A stretch of 64,000 nt of DNA. It comes from Pedinophyceae sp. YPF-701. Lineage: Eukaryota; Chlorophyta; Pedinophyceae. The notes below the pieces were generated by a model, which was given only the letters and a program-made list of their open reading frames with translations, was not told the DNA's origin and did not search any database. Location: NCBI GenBank assembly GCA_916048055.1, contig CAJZHL010000028.1, forward strand, positions 1,178,001-1,242,000. Reading direction: 5' to 3'. This document shows, piece after piece, positions 53,746 to 64,000 of this stretch. Numbering within the stretch: the stretch's first letter is position 1; every line of letters starts with the position of its first letter. Position numbers and translations under genes: made by a program.

Positions 53746-56536
53746 GGCGCAGGCGCTGCCTCGGCCCGCACAGCTCGCAGAGAGTGACCCCCCCGGTCGC
53801 CACCTGGCCCAATTGGCCACACCCCCCGACCGCCCCCTCTCCCCGCCCCCCTCAACCATTCGTCTCGCTCAGCCAAGGCTCGAGCGCACTCCGTTTCTTC
53901 GATCCTCCTCAGTCTTCCTCGTCCGCCCCCCACCTTTTCAACTCCATGGCCATGTTTGCAACATCTGCCTGCCATCCTCCTCCTGCCCGGCCGCCACTGC
54001 CTGCCTGCGCCCCCAGACGCGTTCCCGAAGCTGGCCGTCGACCCAAACAGCCGGCAGGAACTTCCTCCGCACCGTACGCTCCGTTGGCCCCCCGCCGGCC
54101 GCCTCCGCGGCGCGTCCGCCTGGGCCCGAGTACTCTACAGCGACGGCGAGCGCAATGATTCGCGCCTCGCCGCTCTATCGCCCGGCCACCACGCAGGCCT
54201 GCGCTCCGGATCACGTCGCCACGACGGGGCGCACCCCGCGCGTGCGTGACCTCCGTGACGCGCAGATGACCGCGTGCGCGAGGGGCCGCCCCCTCGCCGA
54301 CGGCGTCGCTCGTAGAACACACTTCCCAGCAGCGGCCGTCCACGCTTGTTCCCCCGCATTCGGCGCTCTCGCTCGAACCACGGTGTCGGCCTCGATTCCC
54401 CGGCACCCGCGCACCTCGCACCCGCGGTTGTTCGACCAAACTGCGCCCCTGGCCTCTCCTCAAGTGCCCCCTCCGTCGACCCCGAACAGCAGCCCCCCTG
54501 TCGTCTCCCGCAGCCCCTTATCCTGTCAGACCTGGGGTGGAGGCGTCGTGGACAACGTCCACGAATGTGCCGGCCGTGGCACACACGCCTGGAACGCCCT
54601 GGCCGCCACGCGGCGTGTGGGCCCACGCCCGCCGCCCGGTCAGGGCTCGCCACCCCTAACGACCCCCCCCCCCGTCTTTCCCCGACCCCCGCCCCTCATT
54701 GCAAGCCTCGCCTGCAACGTCCGCGACGTGCGTCGCGGCGAGCGCGGCCTTCGGGCGCGCAAGCTCCAGAGACCCGTAGGCGCGCCTCGCCGCTCCTCTT
54801 CGCATGGCGCAGCCGCTATCTGTTCTGTAGCGTCGACTGTCCTCCACCCGCCCACCATTTCGTACAAGCTACCGCGCGTCCGACACTTCTCTCTCGAGCA
54901 AGAGACGGACGCAGCTTCCCGCTGTCACCCTGCACGTGCCTACCTCGCTCTCGGGGTACGCAGACTGACAGGGCGGCCCCAGCGGACGCCCCCGAAGTCC
55001 TGCACGTCTTTGGCCCACCTTGCACACAAGACCACCCCTAGCAAGAGCCCTCCGGGCGATCCCCGCGTCCGTCCCGCGGCCAAGCGGGCGCGGATTGTTC
55101 ACTCCCCCCCCTCCTCTGCCCCCCCCTACGCAGTCCTGAACCCCTTGGCTCTGCAGCAGCCAGCTCTATTAGAACCAACAGCACACCCTTTCCCCCTCAT
55201 AGCCCCACGGCAGGTCTGTGTAGCGCAGCGCAGCCCGATTCCCCTCCCCCCCTCCCCCCCGAGCTGCCCAACGCGCATTCAACGCGAGCCCGACCTTTCG
55301 CCCCGTCATCTACTGGGGCGCGCCGAGCAACCCGTACTCGGCCCGCGAGCTGCCGGGGCCGGCATCGTTTGGGCGTCCGGCCCCGCCGCGCCCGCTCGAC
55401 GTTCGAGTGCCGCACTGACAACCAACGACCCAAGCGCTACTGTTGCTTGGCCACTGACGCTCCCGCGCAGACCGCCCCGCGCCGGCCCGGTGCGGGCGCT
55501 GCGAGACTGGCACCCCGCTGCGCGGCGGCGCCCTCCTGATGCGGCGACAGGTCCGTCGCCCTGTAGGAGATGGAGCCTTGGATGGTGGCTCGAACACGCG
55601 TGATGTCAGGCCATCCCCTGCGCCTTTGTTCCCTCTGTAGCAGTCCTTGGTGGGTTGGACCGACCTACCCCCACACCGCCACCCCGCCCCCTCGCCAACG
55701 GCCGCTTGGTCGACAGCCCCAGCGGCCTCGTTATCAACCAAGCCGCATCCTGACTCGGGCGGGGGGTCAGACGAAGACAATCCCGAACACTTGAACGTCC
55801 AGAAATTGATTCCACACCTGCGCGATGCAATCCCCCCCCCAACTGACCCCCCGTCACCAGATCTGAGTGCCACTGTTTTGTAGTCGTCGCACCCACCGAC
55901 GCGCCCTGTGACCCACACCTGCTACTCCACCGCGCGCCGCATTGCACACTTCTCGCCCGTCTCACGTCATGCGGGTGTGTCGTTCGAGCAAGGGTGCTTG
56001 TTGGTCAGCGAATTACTAAAACAAAGGCATGCTCGACTGCCCACTTTCTGTCTGCCCTGCCTAGCTCGCTCTCTGTGCCTTATCCGCCCTACTGTGTCGG
56101 TCTCCGTCGCCCTCGTGACGCGGACTTATTCGCAGGCCAGCCAGGACTCGAGTGACGGGCGTCATGCCGCGAACGAGGACTCCTGGACGTCGCTGTACCA
56201 ACCTTGGAACGTGGTGCGCGGTGGCTGGCCAGTGCTCCGTGCCGGCGCTCGTGTCTCTTCGCAAAGGGCAGCTGCTACTGCGGGCAATGGCCATGCGGTC
56301 GCGTCGGCTCGGCTGGCGCCACCACAAGTCGGCCAAGGTGTCGGTACAGGACAGCTCTTCTCGCCCTCGCACCCTATCGATTCGTGGCCCGAACCGATTC
56401 CCGCGCTCTCGCGGCACACCCTGGGCAATGCCTGAGCTGCCACACTCCTGCTCTGTTCCCAGACGGCACAATCGAACAACTTCTGAAGTCTAGTTCACAA
56501 AGACTTAAAAACGCGACCACTTCGTTCAGCCTGCCG
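53746..56536. other. 2.8-kb C-rich convergent spacer
   Basis: This is the longest gene-free stretch. It lies between the 3' ends of the CCCH gene (plus) and the DHHC gene (minus). The plus strand is rich in C and poor in G and A, with many C-runs, unlike the rest of the window. A plus-strand frame is open from 53813 to 55603 but has no early ATG, mixed third-codon bases and no domain, so I do not call it a gene. A long 3' UTR or non-coding transcript is possible. Confidence 0.6.
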
Positions 56537-58614
56537 TCAACGCCTACCACCCTCCTCATACTCGACGTCCCCGGGGCCCCGCGTCGAGGACCCCTCACTC
56601 CGCAGCGCCCCAGCCGCGCGCTGGCCGCCCTGCGCGGACCGCTGCGCATCCCGCGCCCCCCGTTGCTCCAACCGCATCATCTCGTACTGCTCATGTCTCC
56701 GCTGGTGCTCGCTCGAAGCGCCGGCCGCCGTCGCCCACCCCGCAGGGGGCACGTTCGGTATTGAACCCCCCTCTGCCAACCTGCACATCACAACGCGCTC
56801 CCGGCCGCTCCGTTGCAAGCCAGCCCGAGCCGCACAGCGCACGCAGAGGCGGAGCGTTCCTCGGCATGGCGAGAGGGGGGGGTGGATTTCCGCACCTGTC
56901 GTCGACGATCTCCTGCGCGTCCCCTCGGTCCGCCCCCGCGTCGTTGCCCGCGCGGTTGTGCTCCGACATGACGTGCTGCTTGCGCTCCTGCGTGCCCCCG
57001 GCGCCGCCCGCAGGCATGCTGTGCGTGGTATGCGCCGCCTTGTCGCGCCCGCTGTCGCTCGGGGGCCTCTGCGCCGGCGGCTGTTCGTCGCCCGGTGGTG
57101 GCTCCTCCTCGTCGATGCTGCACCCGGCCTGGTGCCACGGGTCCCCCGGACGCCACCACGTCAGCTTGCGCTGCTCCGGCGCGGGCGCGCGGAAGTTGAT
57201 CCGCGGCGGCGGCAGCGGAGAGCAGCACACCGCCAGCCAGTTGGCCCAAATCGACCTCAGCCCGTACGGGTGCGTGTCCTGCGGACGGGACCGGGCGCGG
57301 CTCATGAGGTGAGGTGAGGTGTCACATTCTTCGCGTCGTCAGCCATAAGGCTTTGGGACCTGAAAAGATGTGCGGCTGCGCTGTGCTGTCGCTGTGGGGC
57401 ACGGCGGGGGTCGGTCGGTGCGGGGGGGGGGAGTCGCACTCACCCTGTTATACCGGAAGTTCTCATACGTAGTGCGGTACCCGCTGACGAGGAAGATGTG
57501 GAAGAAGGTGAGGGGGAAGACGAAGGTAGCGGCGGGGAGGACGTAGATGAGGAGGACGAGCGCCGCGGCGCCGCTGGGCTCGGAGATGACCTTGCCAAAG
57601 GACGCGGCCTCGCCGGCGTCGCTGCGGTGGTTGGCGAGGAGCCGGAGGTGCAGCGCGCAGGTGACGGCGCCGTATATCACGAAGAAGAATGTGGAGAAGA
57701 CGAAGAGGAGGAAGGGGCGGTAGTTGCGCCGCGCAACCGTGGTACCTATCCACGGGCAGTGGTGGTCGAAGCGGTCGTAGCAGTTGTCGTTCACCGAGCA
57801 GTGGTGCGCGCGCGGGGGCTGGAAGATCCGCGACGTGTCGTTGTACCGCACGATCACCGGCCGCCCGCCGTTCACCTGCGCCACGGACCACACAACACAC
57901 GTCGGCTACGCCGCACGCCAGGAGCACGCAGCGTCCGCGCCAGGCGCGGTGCGGAGGCGGGGGACGCACCGGGACCTCGTACGCGCGCGCCATGCCGGAC
58001 TCGAGCGCCGGGGGCATGTCGGCGGGACGGCGCGGAATGATGCCGGGGTCCATGCAGCCGGTGCGCACGATGAGGGAGACGATGAGGGCGCCCCAGATCG
58101 CGGTGATCGGCGTCAGGGCGTACGACGCGCTGCCCCACGCGTCCGTCTCCGAGTGCACCATCGCGGCCATGACCACCGTTGGGAGCACCACCAGGATGGC
58201 GGTCACCGGCATGATCTTGAAGTCCGGCCCGGCGACGCAGCGCCCGCCGCAGAAGAACCGCTCGTTTCCTTCCCAGACCTGCGGGGACGCGGGCGGGTGC
58301 GCGCTGCCTGGGCCGTGCGGGGCCGCAGACCCTGCGGGCTGCTAGGTGCGTGCGCGAGCGCAGCAGGCCGCGCGGCGCAGGGAACGCGCTCGCAGACATG
58401 CATGATTGCGGCGAGATGGAGCGCGTGCGAGGGGAAGGACGGCCCCACGCGGTCCGTGGTGGGCCGCAAGGGGCGCGGTGGCACACGGTGAGCGACGCGC
58501 GGGCCAGTTTGCGCGGGTAAGCACCTCGTAGACCATGAAGTCGCGCACGGAAGCGCCTCCACCGTGTGGTGCGTCCCCTCGCTCCGCCTGCGCGGCCCCC
58601 TCTGCCGGCGGCAT
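56537..58614 (-). CDS. DHHC-type protein S-acyltransferase with degenerate zinc-binding cysteines
   Basis: Exons 58614-58525, 58278-57970, 57875-57444, 57278-56896 and 56780-56537 give 485 residues. Introns 58279-58524, 57876-57969, 57279-57443 and 56781-56895 are GT-AG and in phase. The order is that of plant PATs: MVYEVWEGNERFFCGGRCV, two membrane helices (MPVTAILVVLPTVVMAAMV; PITAIWGALIVSLIV), DPGIIPRR, the Cys-rich domain, two more helices (FLLFVFSTFFFVIYGAV; VLLIYVLPAATFVFPLTF), TTYENFRY, and a cytosolic tail starting HPYGLRSIWANWLAVCCSPL. The enzyme attaches palmitate to cytosolic Cys. The catalytic DHHC is intact (YDRFDHHCPWIG), but several zinc-binding Cys are replaced: YCDTC-like reads YNDTS, PPRCSHC-like reads PPRAHHC, and CxNC-like reads NDNC. 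The C-terminal tail is Gln/Arg/Glu-rich. Confidence 0.93.
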
Positions 58615-59385
58615 CGCGCACTGGGCCCTTGCCAGAGCTTTGCGCAGTGCCCAGGCCCGGGCGCGTCGCTAAGAACGTACGCTGCTTCCTGGACGCCCGT
58701 ATCAAGGTTTTGCGCCTGCAGCCCGCGTCTCTGGCTCTCGGCAACCGCTGAAGAGCACAGGTGAGGGCCTTGGCCACAAAGAGCCACAGACACGTCGCGC
58801 CGGGTCGGGCCAGAGGGGGTTCAGCAATACCCGCACGCCCCGAACTATCGTCTCATTCGCATGCAGCACGACTCATGCGCGGAGCCAACCTGAGCCGCCT
58901 GGCAAGGAGCCTCCCAGCACAGGCTCGCGATCCCTGCTGCGCCGCGACAGAGACGGAGTGCGCGACCGAGCCTGCTCGCCAACGTAGTGGCCCGGGCTCC
59001 TCACCCGCCGCCCTCTTCCGCGAGGCGCCCGCTCTGTCGCCGTCAGACGAGGCCGACCTGCAGTCTCACACTCACTCCTCCCCCCCGCAGTCGTGTCAGC
59101 ACCGTCGGCAGCCCCGGGGCAGCCGGGGCCTCATCGGGCCGGCCTCGCGCACCTGCGCGTGCATTGAACCGCAGGGACCGCCCACGCAACTATCTACGGA
59201 GGTGGATCCATCACGCACTAGTATCAGGTCGCAGCCACCCGCTGTTGTGTTTCGTGACGGACTGGCTCGCGACAGAGAGAGGAGCGGCACACGGGAACGC
59301 AGGCGCGCGCGAGCGGCGCCGTTCTGGACCACGTGCTGCGCGCAGGGCGCTCTCGCGCGCTGAGCCACACCAGGCTGGCAGTGGG
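58615..59385. promoter_or_regulatory. divergent intergenic region
   Basis: This spacer lies between the DHHC start (minus) and the next plus-strand gene. Open frames in it are not conserved. No element was recognised. Confidence 0.4.
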
Positions 59386-62283
59386 ATGCGGCGGGTGCTG
59401 CAGGGGCTCGCGAACACCTGCGGACGCGCAGGGCTCGGGGTCGCCCAGGCCGCCCCCGAAGGCGCGTCCGGTGTCGCGCGCTTGAGCGGCGCTGCGGCCC
59501 CGTTTGCCCAGCAGGGCTTGTGCCCCTCTCTGGGCGCGTTTCCGCGGGCCCACGCCGGACATCGATGCGGGGTTCGATTCTCCAAACCAGTGACATTCTC
59601 GCCGCGCGAAGTAGTCGGCAGTCCGGGCGCTGCGGCGGGCGTGGGCGGCCAGAGGGGGCTGCACGCGTCGCCAGCGTCGCGCGATCGCGTCGAGGGGAAG
59701 CGCGCGGGCATGGGATGGAAGGCGATCAAGAGGAAGAAGCGGCTGCGGCAGCGGGATGAGCGACGGGAGCGCCAGGCGGCGCACTCGCAGAGGCCGGAAG
59801 CGCGCCGGGTGGTGGTGGGCTTCGCCGATGCCACCCAGACACCCGACCGTGCCGAGGAGCGCGTCGCAGAGGCCCTGCGACCCTTCGGCCTCGCTAGCGC
59901 CTCCGTCACCCGGGCGGACGACGGCACCCTCGTCGCGGAATTCAAGTCACGCGAGGGCGCCGAGCGCGCAGTGAGGTGCGCCTCCACAGCCCCCGCAGCC
60001 GCCCCGCGCGGGGCCCCTGCAATGCACGACGCCGCGCGACCCTCCCGCGGTCGCGCTTCTCACCACGCTCCCCCACACCGCCTCGCGTGTTCCGCAGGAC
60101 GCTGCACGAAACGGCCCTCGCAGGGTGCGACGCGACTCTCCGCCTCGACCACGCCCTGGCCGGCGCGATCGACCCGGCCTACGTCCCGTTCTCGCGACCG
60201 CTCCAGGGCACCACCGGCGCGGACTTCCGCGCCGCCATGCGCAGCGTCGCGCAGTCAACGGGCCTGCCCTGGCCCGTGCCGGCGACGGACCTCCTGAGCC
60301 GCATCGAGCGGGGCGCCGCGCTCCCGGGCCCGCTCTTCGCCGCGACGGGTTCCGAGGACATCGCGCGCGCCGTGATCGCGCGTGCGCGCGCCCGCGACGC
60401 CAGCCAGCCGCTGTCCGCGGCCGCTGCCCGCGCGCTAGGGTACGCAGTGTCGTCTCTCGGGTGGCGGTCCTGGCACGACGCGCTCGCGCCCGGGACGGCC
60501 GCGGAGCTACTCTTCGCGCTGTCGCGGCTCGACGTGCGCGTCAACTCGACCAACGCGGTGCGCCCCTGCCTTCCAGACTCCCAGCACGCCATGTTGCACG
60601 CAGCCCCCGCGCGGCGCGGCACCGACCTGCGTCGCCGCCCCCGCATCGCCGCCTCGCAGGGCTTCCTTGTATCGCTCGAGCGCACGATCCACGAAGGCGA
60701 CCCGCGCACCCTAGAGCCGTCACAAGTCGCCAGCGCACTGCGCGGCATCCTGGGCCTCGGATGGGCCGGAAATCACGCGCCCATGGCCGCGCTGGCCGAC
60801 GCCGCGCTGCTCAAGTGCGGCGCCATGACCGACGAGGAGCTCGCGGGCGTCCTGCGGTCTCTCGGCGCCGTTGGCGTGCACCCAGGTCCCGAGATCCTGT
60901 CGGAGTTCCTGTCGCGCGTGCGGGCGGCGGCGGCGCAGAAGGTGAAGCCCGGGAGCAAGGCGCTGCCGGTCGACACGTTCGGGAGCGTCGAGGCGTTCCT
61001 GGACGCGCTCGTCGGGGTGCTAGAGATGGAGATGGTGCCCCCCGAGCAGCGCGGCGAGCGCGGGCGGGCGGCGATGGAGGCGTGCGGCCAGGACCCCGTG
61101 CGGGCGCGGGCGGCGCTGGCGGCGGAGGGGGCGCACTTGGAGGGGATCACGAAGGTGTGGGGGCTCGCGAACCAGCTCCTGGCGGACGGGGCGGGGGTGT
61201 CGTCGAGTCAGGCGGCACTGGTGTCGTTGCACTGGGTCGTCGCGACGGGCGCGGCGCTGCGGGAGGCGCACGAGCGCGGGCTGTCGTCGCTCGACCGCGG
61301 CATGTTCTCGCACGGCCAGTGGTGGATGCGCGCCCCGGGGCAGTGGGTGAAGAGCTCCGCACGCCTGTGGTGGGGATACAAGTGCGTGAGCCCCCCCGCA
61401 CGCGACGCAACGCACCGCGCAGCCCGCGTAGGCACGCCGCGTGACCGCCCCTCTGTGCGCCGCTTGCAGGAGCATGGCCGACGCGATGAAGGCGTTCGAG
61501 GTTGGCGTCAGTCTGGCGACGCGGCGCCAGGCGGAGGAGACGTGGCTCAAGTGGTGGGGCGACCGCAGCATGCGCATGCCGACGGAGGACGCGGCGCGGC
61601 AGCGCGAGGCTCGGCAGTCGTACCGCGCCCTGCTCACGGCCGCCACGCACCTCCTGAAGCAGTCCTTTCCTGACGCAGCGGACGGAGCGCTGACCGTCAC
61701 CGGCGGCCTCGACTCCGGCGCCGGCTGCGTCCAGCAGCGCTCGCCGTTCACCGCGAACCGCGACCAGCGCTTCGACATCGTCCCGCGCACGGGCGACAAG
61801 GCCCCGGTGCCGCTCGACATTGTCGTACTGGGCGCGGAGGGCACTGCGTACGAGGGCGTGCGCGCGGCGGTGGAGCCGGACATTCCGCACCGCGACTGCC
61901 TCCCCCGCTGGCCGTCCAGGACGCTCGGCCGCTTCACGTGGCACCCACTCGGCCGCCGCGTGCTGCGTTGCGTGCAACTCGAGGCACGCGGCTACCGCCC
62001 GTTGCGCCTCGACGCGGCACTGTTCCGCACGGGGCACGAGTCCGCGCGCCGCGACGCCGTCCGCGAGGCCCTGCGCGCCGCCGTGAAGGAGTCGATGGAG
62101 GGCGCCGGGCGTTTCGCGGAGGCGGAGGCGGTCGGGACGTACGTGGGTGCCATGCACTCGAGCACGGTCGATCTGGACCCGTTCGGTCCAGGAGGGCGCC
62201 GACACCCGCTGTACAAGCCGAAGTACCGCCGGCCGACGTACAACGACCACAACAGCTGGCGCAGGCACCTGCGCGATCGCTGA
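59386..62283 (+). CDS. putative organelle-targeted protein with RRM-like segment and helical repeats
   Basis: Exons 59386-59975, 60098-60557, 60660-61381 and 61470-62283 give 861 residues; introns 59976-60097, 60558-60659 and 61382-61469 are GT-AG and in phase. I do not recognise the whole protein. The first 90 residues are Ala/Gly/Arg-rich with few acids, like a mitochondrial or plastid presequence. A basic stretch follows (AIKRKKRLRQRDERRERQ). Residues 145-200 (RRVVVGFADATQTPDRAEER, then DDGTLVAEFKSREGAERAV) resemble an RRM. The middle is helical with a repeat-like pattern (SQVASALRGILGLGW, DEELAGVLRSLGAVGVHPGP), similar in feel to OPR/FASTK organellar RNA-binding repeats. The C-terminal 280 residues contain a mixed alpha/beta domain (TFDIVPRTG-like; VPLDIVVLGAEGTAY) and end in basic text. 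An organellar RNA-related role is inference. Confidence 0.72.
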
Positions 62284-62878
62284 TCGTGCTGCGAGCTTGT
62301 GGCTGCCGCGTGTGCGTGGGGACGCGGAGCGCGTCGTGTGAGTGTGCGGCGGACTGCGGTGCGCGGAGGAGGTAGGGGGGCGCGTGGAGCGTCGCTGGAG
62401 TCCATGTCTGTCCGTCCGCGACTTGATGAGTGATAATAAATCGTCGATTATTGATGTTCGATTCGTTCGTTGGTGGTCGTGCAACGCGTGAATGAAAATG
62501 ATCCGACCCGCCGGGGCCGAGGCGGGCCAGTGCGCCGTCGGGCGTGACGAGGTCGGCGCTCTGCGCGCGCCCCGCGTGCCCCGCGAGGCACCCTTTCTGG
62601 AACGTGCCCACGGCAGACGGGACGCCTCGAGTCCTGAGCAAGTGTCTGTCACTGGTCATCAATGGTGGCCGCGGGCGCCCGCACGCGCGACTTTCTTTGC
62701 ATCTGCCCGCGCGGCGCTGCTCTCAGTAGACGAACACAGGCGTTCGTCCGCGCGAAACGGCCAACAGAGCCACGAACGTGCGTGCACGCGGGCACGACTG
62801 TGCGCATGCAACAACGGCGCTAGCAGCCTGCCGCGCGGTCCGGCGCGGATCGTTTGCCTCCGCCCGCGGCCCTCCACG
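62284..62878. promoter_or_regulatory. tandem intergenic spacer with an AT-rich patch
   Basis: This lies between two plus-strand genes. Around 62425-62470 it is AT-rich (TGATAATAAATCGTCGATTA), likely the 3'-end signal region of the upstream gene. The rest probably holds the promoter of the last gene. Confidence 0.45.
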
Positions 62879-64000
62879 ATGGTGAACTTCGGGCCGTCGG
62901 ATCCCATGCCAAAGCGCGGCAAACTCTTCCGTTCGCGGTCAGGCGTGCGCGTCGCCCCGGCAGAGGAGGGCGCCGGTGCAGGCGCGCAGCAGGGCGCCTC
63001 GGCCCCCGTGCTGGTGTCGAACGCGCTGACTGTGCGGAGCGCGAGGATCCGCAGGCGCCAGCCCGAGCCGGAGGGCGAATGGCGGCCGGGCGTGGCCACA
63101 GGCGTGTCGGCAGCAGGCATGCAGCACCGGCCGGCCCCTCGGCCGCACACCTCCGAGGGCTGGCGGGACGGCGCCCTGCGGGGAGAGAGCGCGAGGACGC
63201 GTCCAATGTCGGCCGTGACCGCCGGGATGGGGGCGCTGACGGGCTGGGGCGAGGAGGGCGCTGGTCCGCGAGGCACTGGCGACACTTCGCCCGCGTCGCC
63301 CCGCAAGAGCCGGGATTTGTCCGGGCGGAGCTCGCGGCCGGTCACGACCCCCGAGAGCTCCTCGCGGGGCATGGCGGGGCCGTCTCGGCCCGGGACGGCG
63401 CAGCGCATGGAGAGCCAGCTGCATGTTGTGCATGAGCAGCTGCCCAGCGAGGCCGGTTTTGCGTCCAGGCTGGACGTGTCGCAGGCCGGGGTCCACGGAA
63501 CACACACCAGGTCAGTGCGGCCCGCCGCGCGTGCCTGTCGCCCCGCACGGTCGCGCCGGTCCAGGACCGCCAGTCATCGCGTCGCGCTACCGTCGCGTTC
63601 CTGCGCGTGACGTAGGAGTTTCTCCTACGCTCTCGTTCAGCGGAGCACAGATATCGTGGAACTTGCAACAGAGCCGCAAATCAGATGCTTCTCGACGCTA
63701 TTTGCGCCGCACAGTGCTTGACGGCGACGCCCGCCTCACCCTCGCGATTCCCGCAGACGCATCGAGATCTCTCTCCAGCGCGAAACCAAGCAGTACACGT
63801 GGGACGCCGGCGGCCACCGCCGCCCCGTCTCGCCGGGACAGAGAGCCTCCCTCTCCCCCATCGTCGTCCCCGGGACCCCCACCAACACCGTCGAGGCCGT
63901 GCGCCAGAACGCCTTCGACCTCCCCACAAGGACCAGCACCTCCGAGAGCACCACCCCGCGGCGCAGGGGCGCCAGTCAGGTCGAGGCGGTTGTCCGTGCA
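62879..64000 (+). CDS. second RPxT-motif protein, 3' truncated
   Basis: Exon 1 is 62879-63510 and exon 2 starts at 63757 and runs off the window; intron 63511-63756 (GTCAGT...CAG) joins at an AG|A codon. The chosen ATG begins MVNFGPSDPMPKRGKLFRSR. The protein is mostly disordered. It carries the same short motif as the first gene: TRPMSAVTAG, SRPVTTPES and SRPGTAQRM. Exon 2 has a more ordered, strand-like stretch (RIEISLQRETKQYTWDAGG) followed by Ser/Thr/Pro-rich text. I do not recognise the family. The shared motif suggests a link to the same structure as the first gene, perhaps the cilium or basal body, but this is not shown by the sequence. Confidence 0.75.

Noticed and set aside
53813-55603. 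597-codon plus-strand frame as a protein gene
   Set aside because: It has no ATG near its start, mixed third-position bases unlike the real genes, no domain, and other frames here are also long. It is kept only as a compositional finding.
59560-59600. tRNA T-arm-like sequence (GGTTCGATTC)
   Set aside because: The T-stem does not pair well, no D-arm or acceptor stem fits, and it lies in a coding exon.

Overview
This window is nuclear DNA from a very GC-rich eukaryote, most likely a flagellated green alga (Chlorophyta). The evidence: split genes with short GT-AG introns; nuclear-encoded plastid proteins with transit-like N-termini (ribosomal protein uL6, a TIC20-type translocon subunit); plant-type regulators (a PHR/PSR1-type GARP factor, an AP2-domain protein); and a radial-spoke MORN protein close to RSPH10B, which implies a motile cilium. 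A TGTAA motif, the usual chlorophyte poly(A) signal, lies about 50 nt after two stop codons. No bacterial-type features, CRISPR arrays, rRNA or convincing tRNA genes were seen. The species is not identified.

I resolve 22 protein genes. Exon joins were inferred by matching splice sites to reading phase and to family conservation. In order: (1) disordered RPxT-motif protein, 5' cut (+); (2) TPR + right-handed beta-helix protein (-); (3) acidic LRR protein, possibly F-box (+); (4) EMC1 (-); (5) unrecognised probable nuclear protein (+); (6) GT31 glycosyltransferase (+); (7) unrecognised four-exon protein (-); (8) alpha/beta hydrolase (+); (9) RSPH10B-like protein (+); (10) GLTP lipid-transfer protein (-); (11) plastid uL6 (+); (12) clathrin heavy chain (-); (13) TIC20-like (+); (14) PHR/PSR1-like factor (-); (15) cytosolic uL13/RPL13A (+); (16) AP2-domain factor (+); (17) TPR protein with a possible frameshift (+); (18) tandem NYN-domain protein (-); (19) muscleblind-like CCCH protein (+); (20) DHHC palmitoyltransferase (-); (21) putative organellar protein with an RRM-like segment (+); (22) second RPxT-motif protein, 3' cut (+).

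No minus-strand gene neighbours another, so every minus gene sits in one divergent and one convergent pair. The genes are housekeeping and do not form one pathway. Themes are membrane traffic and ER biogenesis (clathrin, EMC1, DHHC, GT31, GLTP), plastid function (uL6, TIC20), translation (uL13), transcription (PHR/PSR1, AP2), RNA handling (CCCH, NYN) and cilia (RSPH10B; possibly the RPxT proteins).

The most interesting non-textbook signals are: a short repeat shared by introns of two unrelated genes, a foldback element inside an intron, an ultra-short 25-nt intron candidate, a GC-AG intron, a tandem NYN architecture, a DHHC enzyme lacking most zinc-binding cysteines, and a 2.8-kb C-rich convergent spacer with an unusually long stop-free frame.
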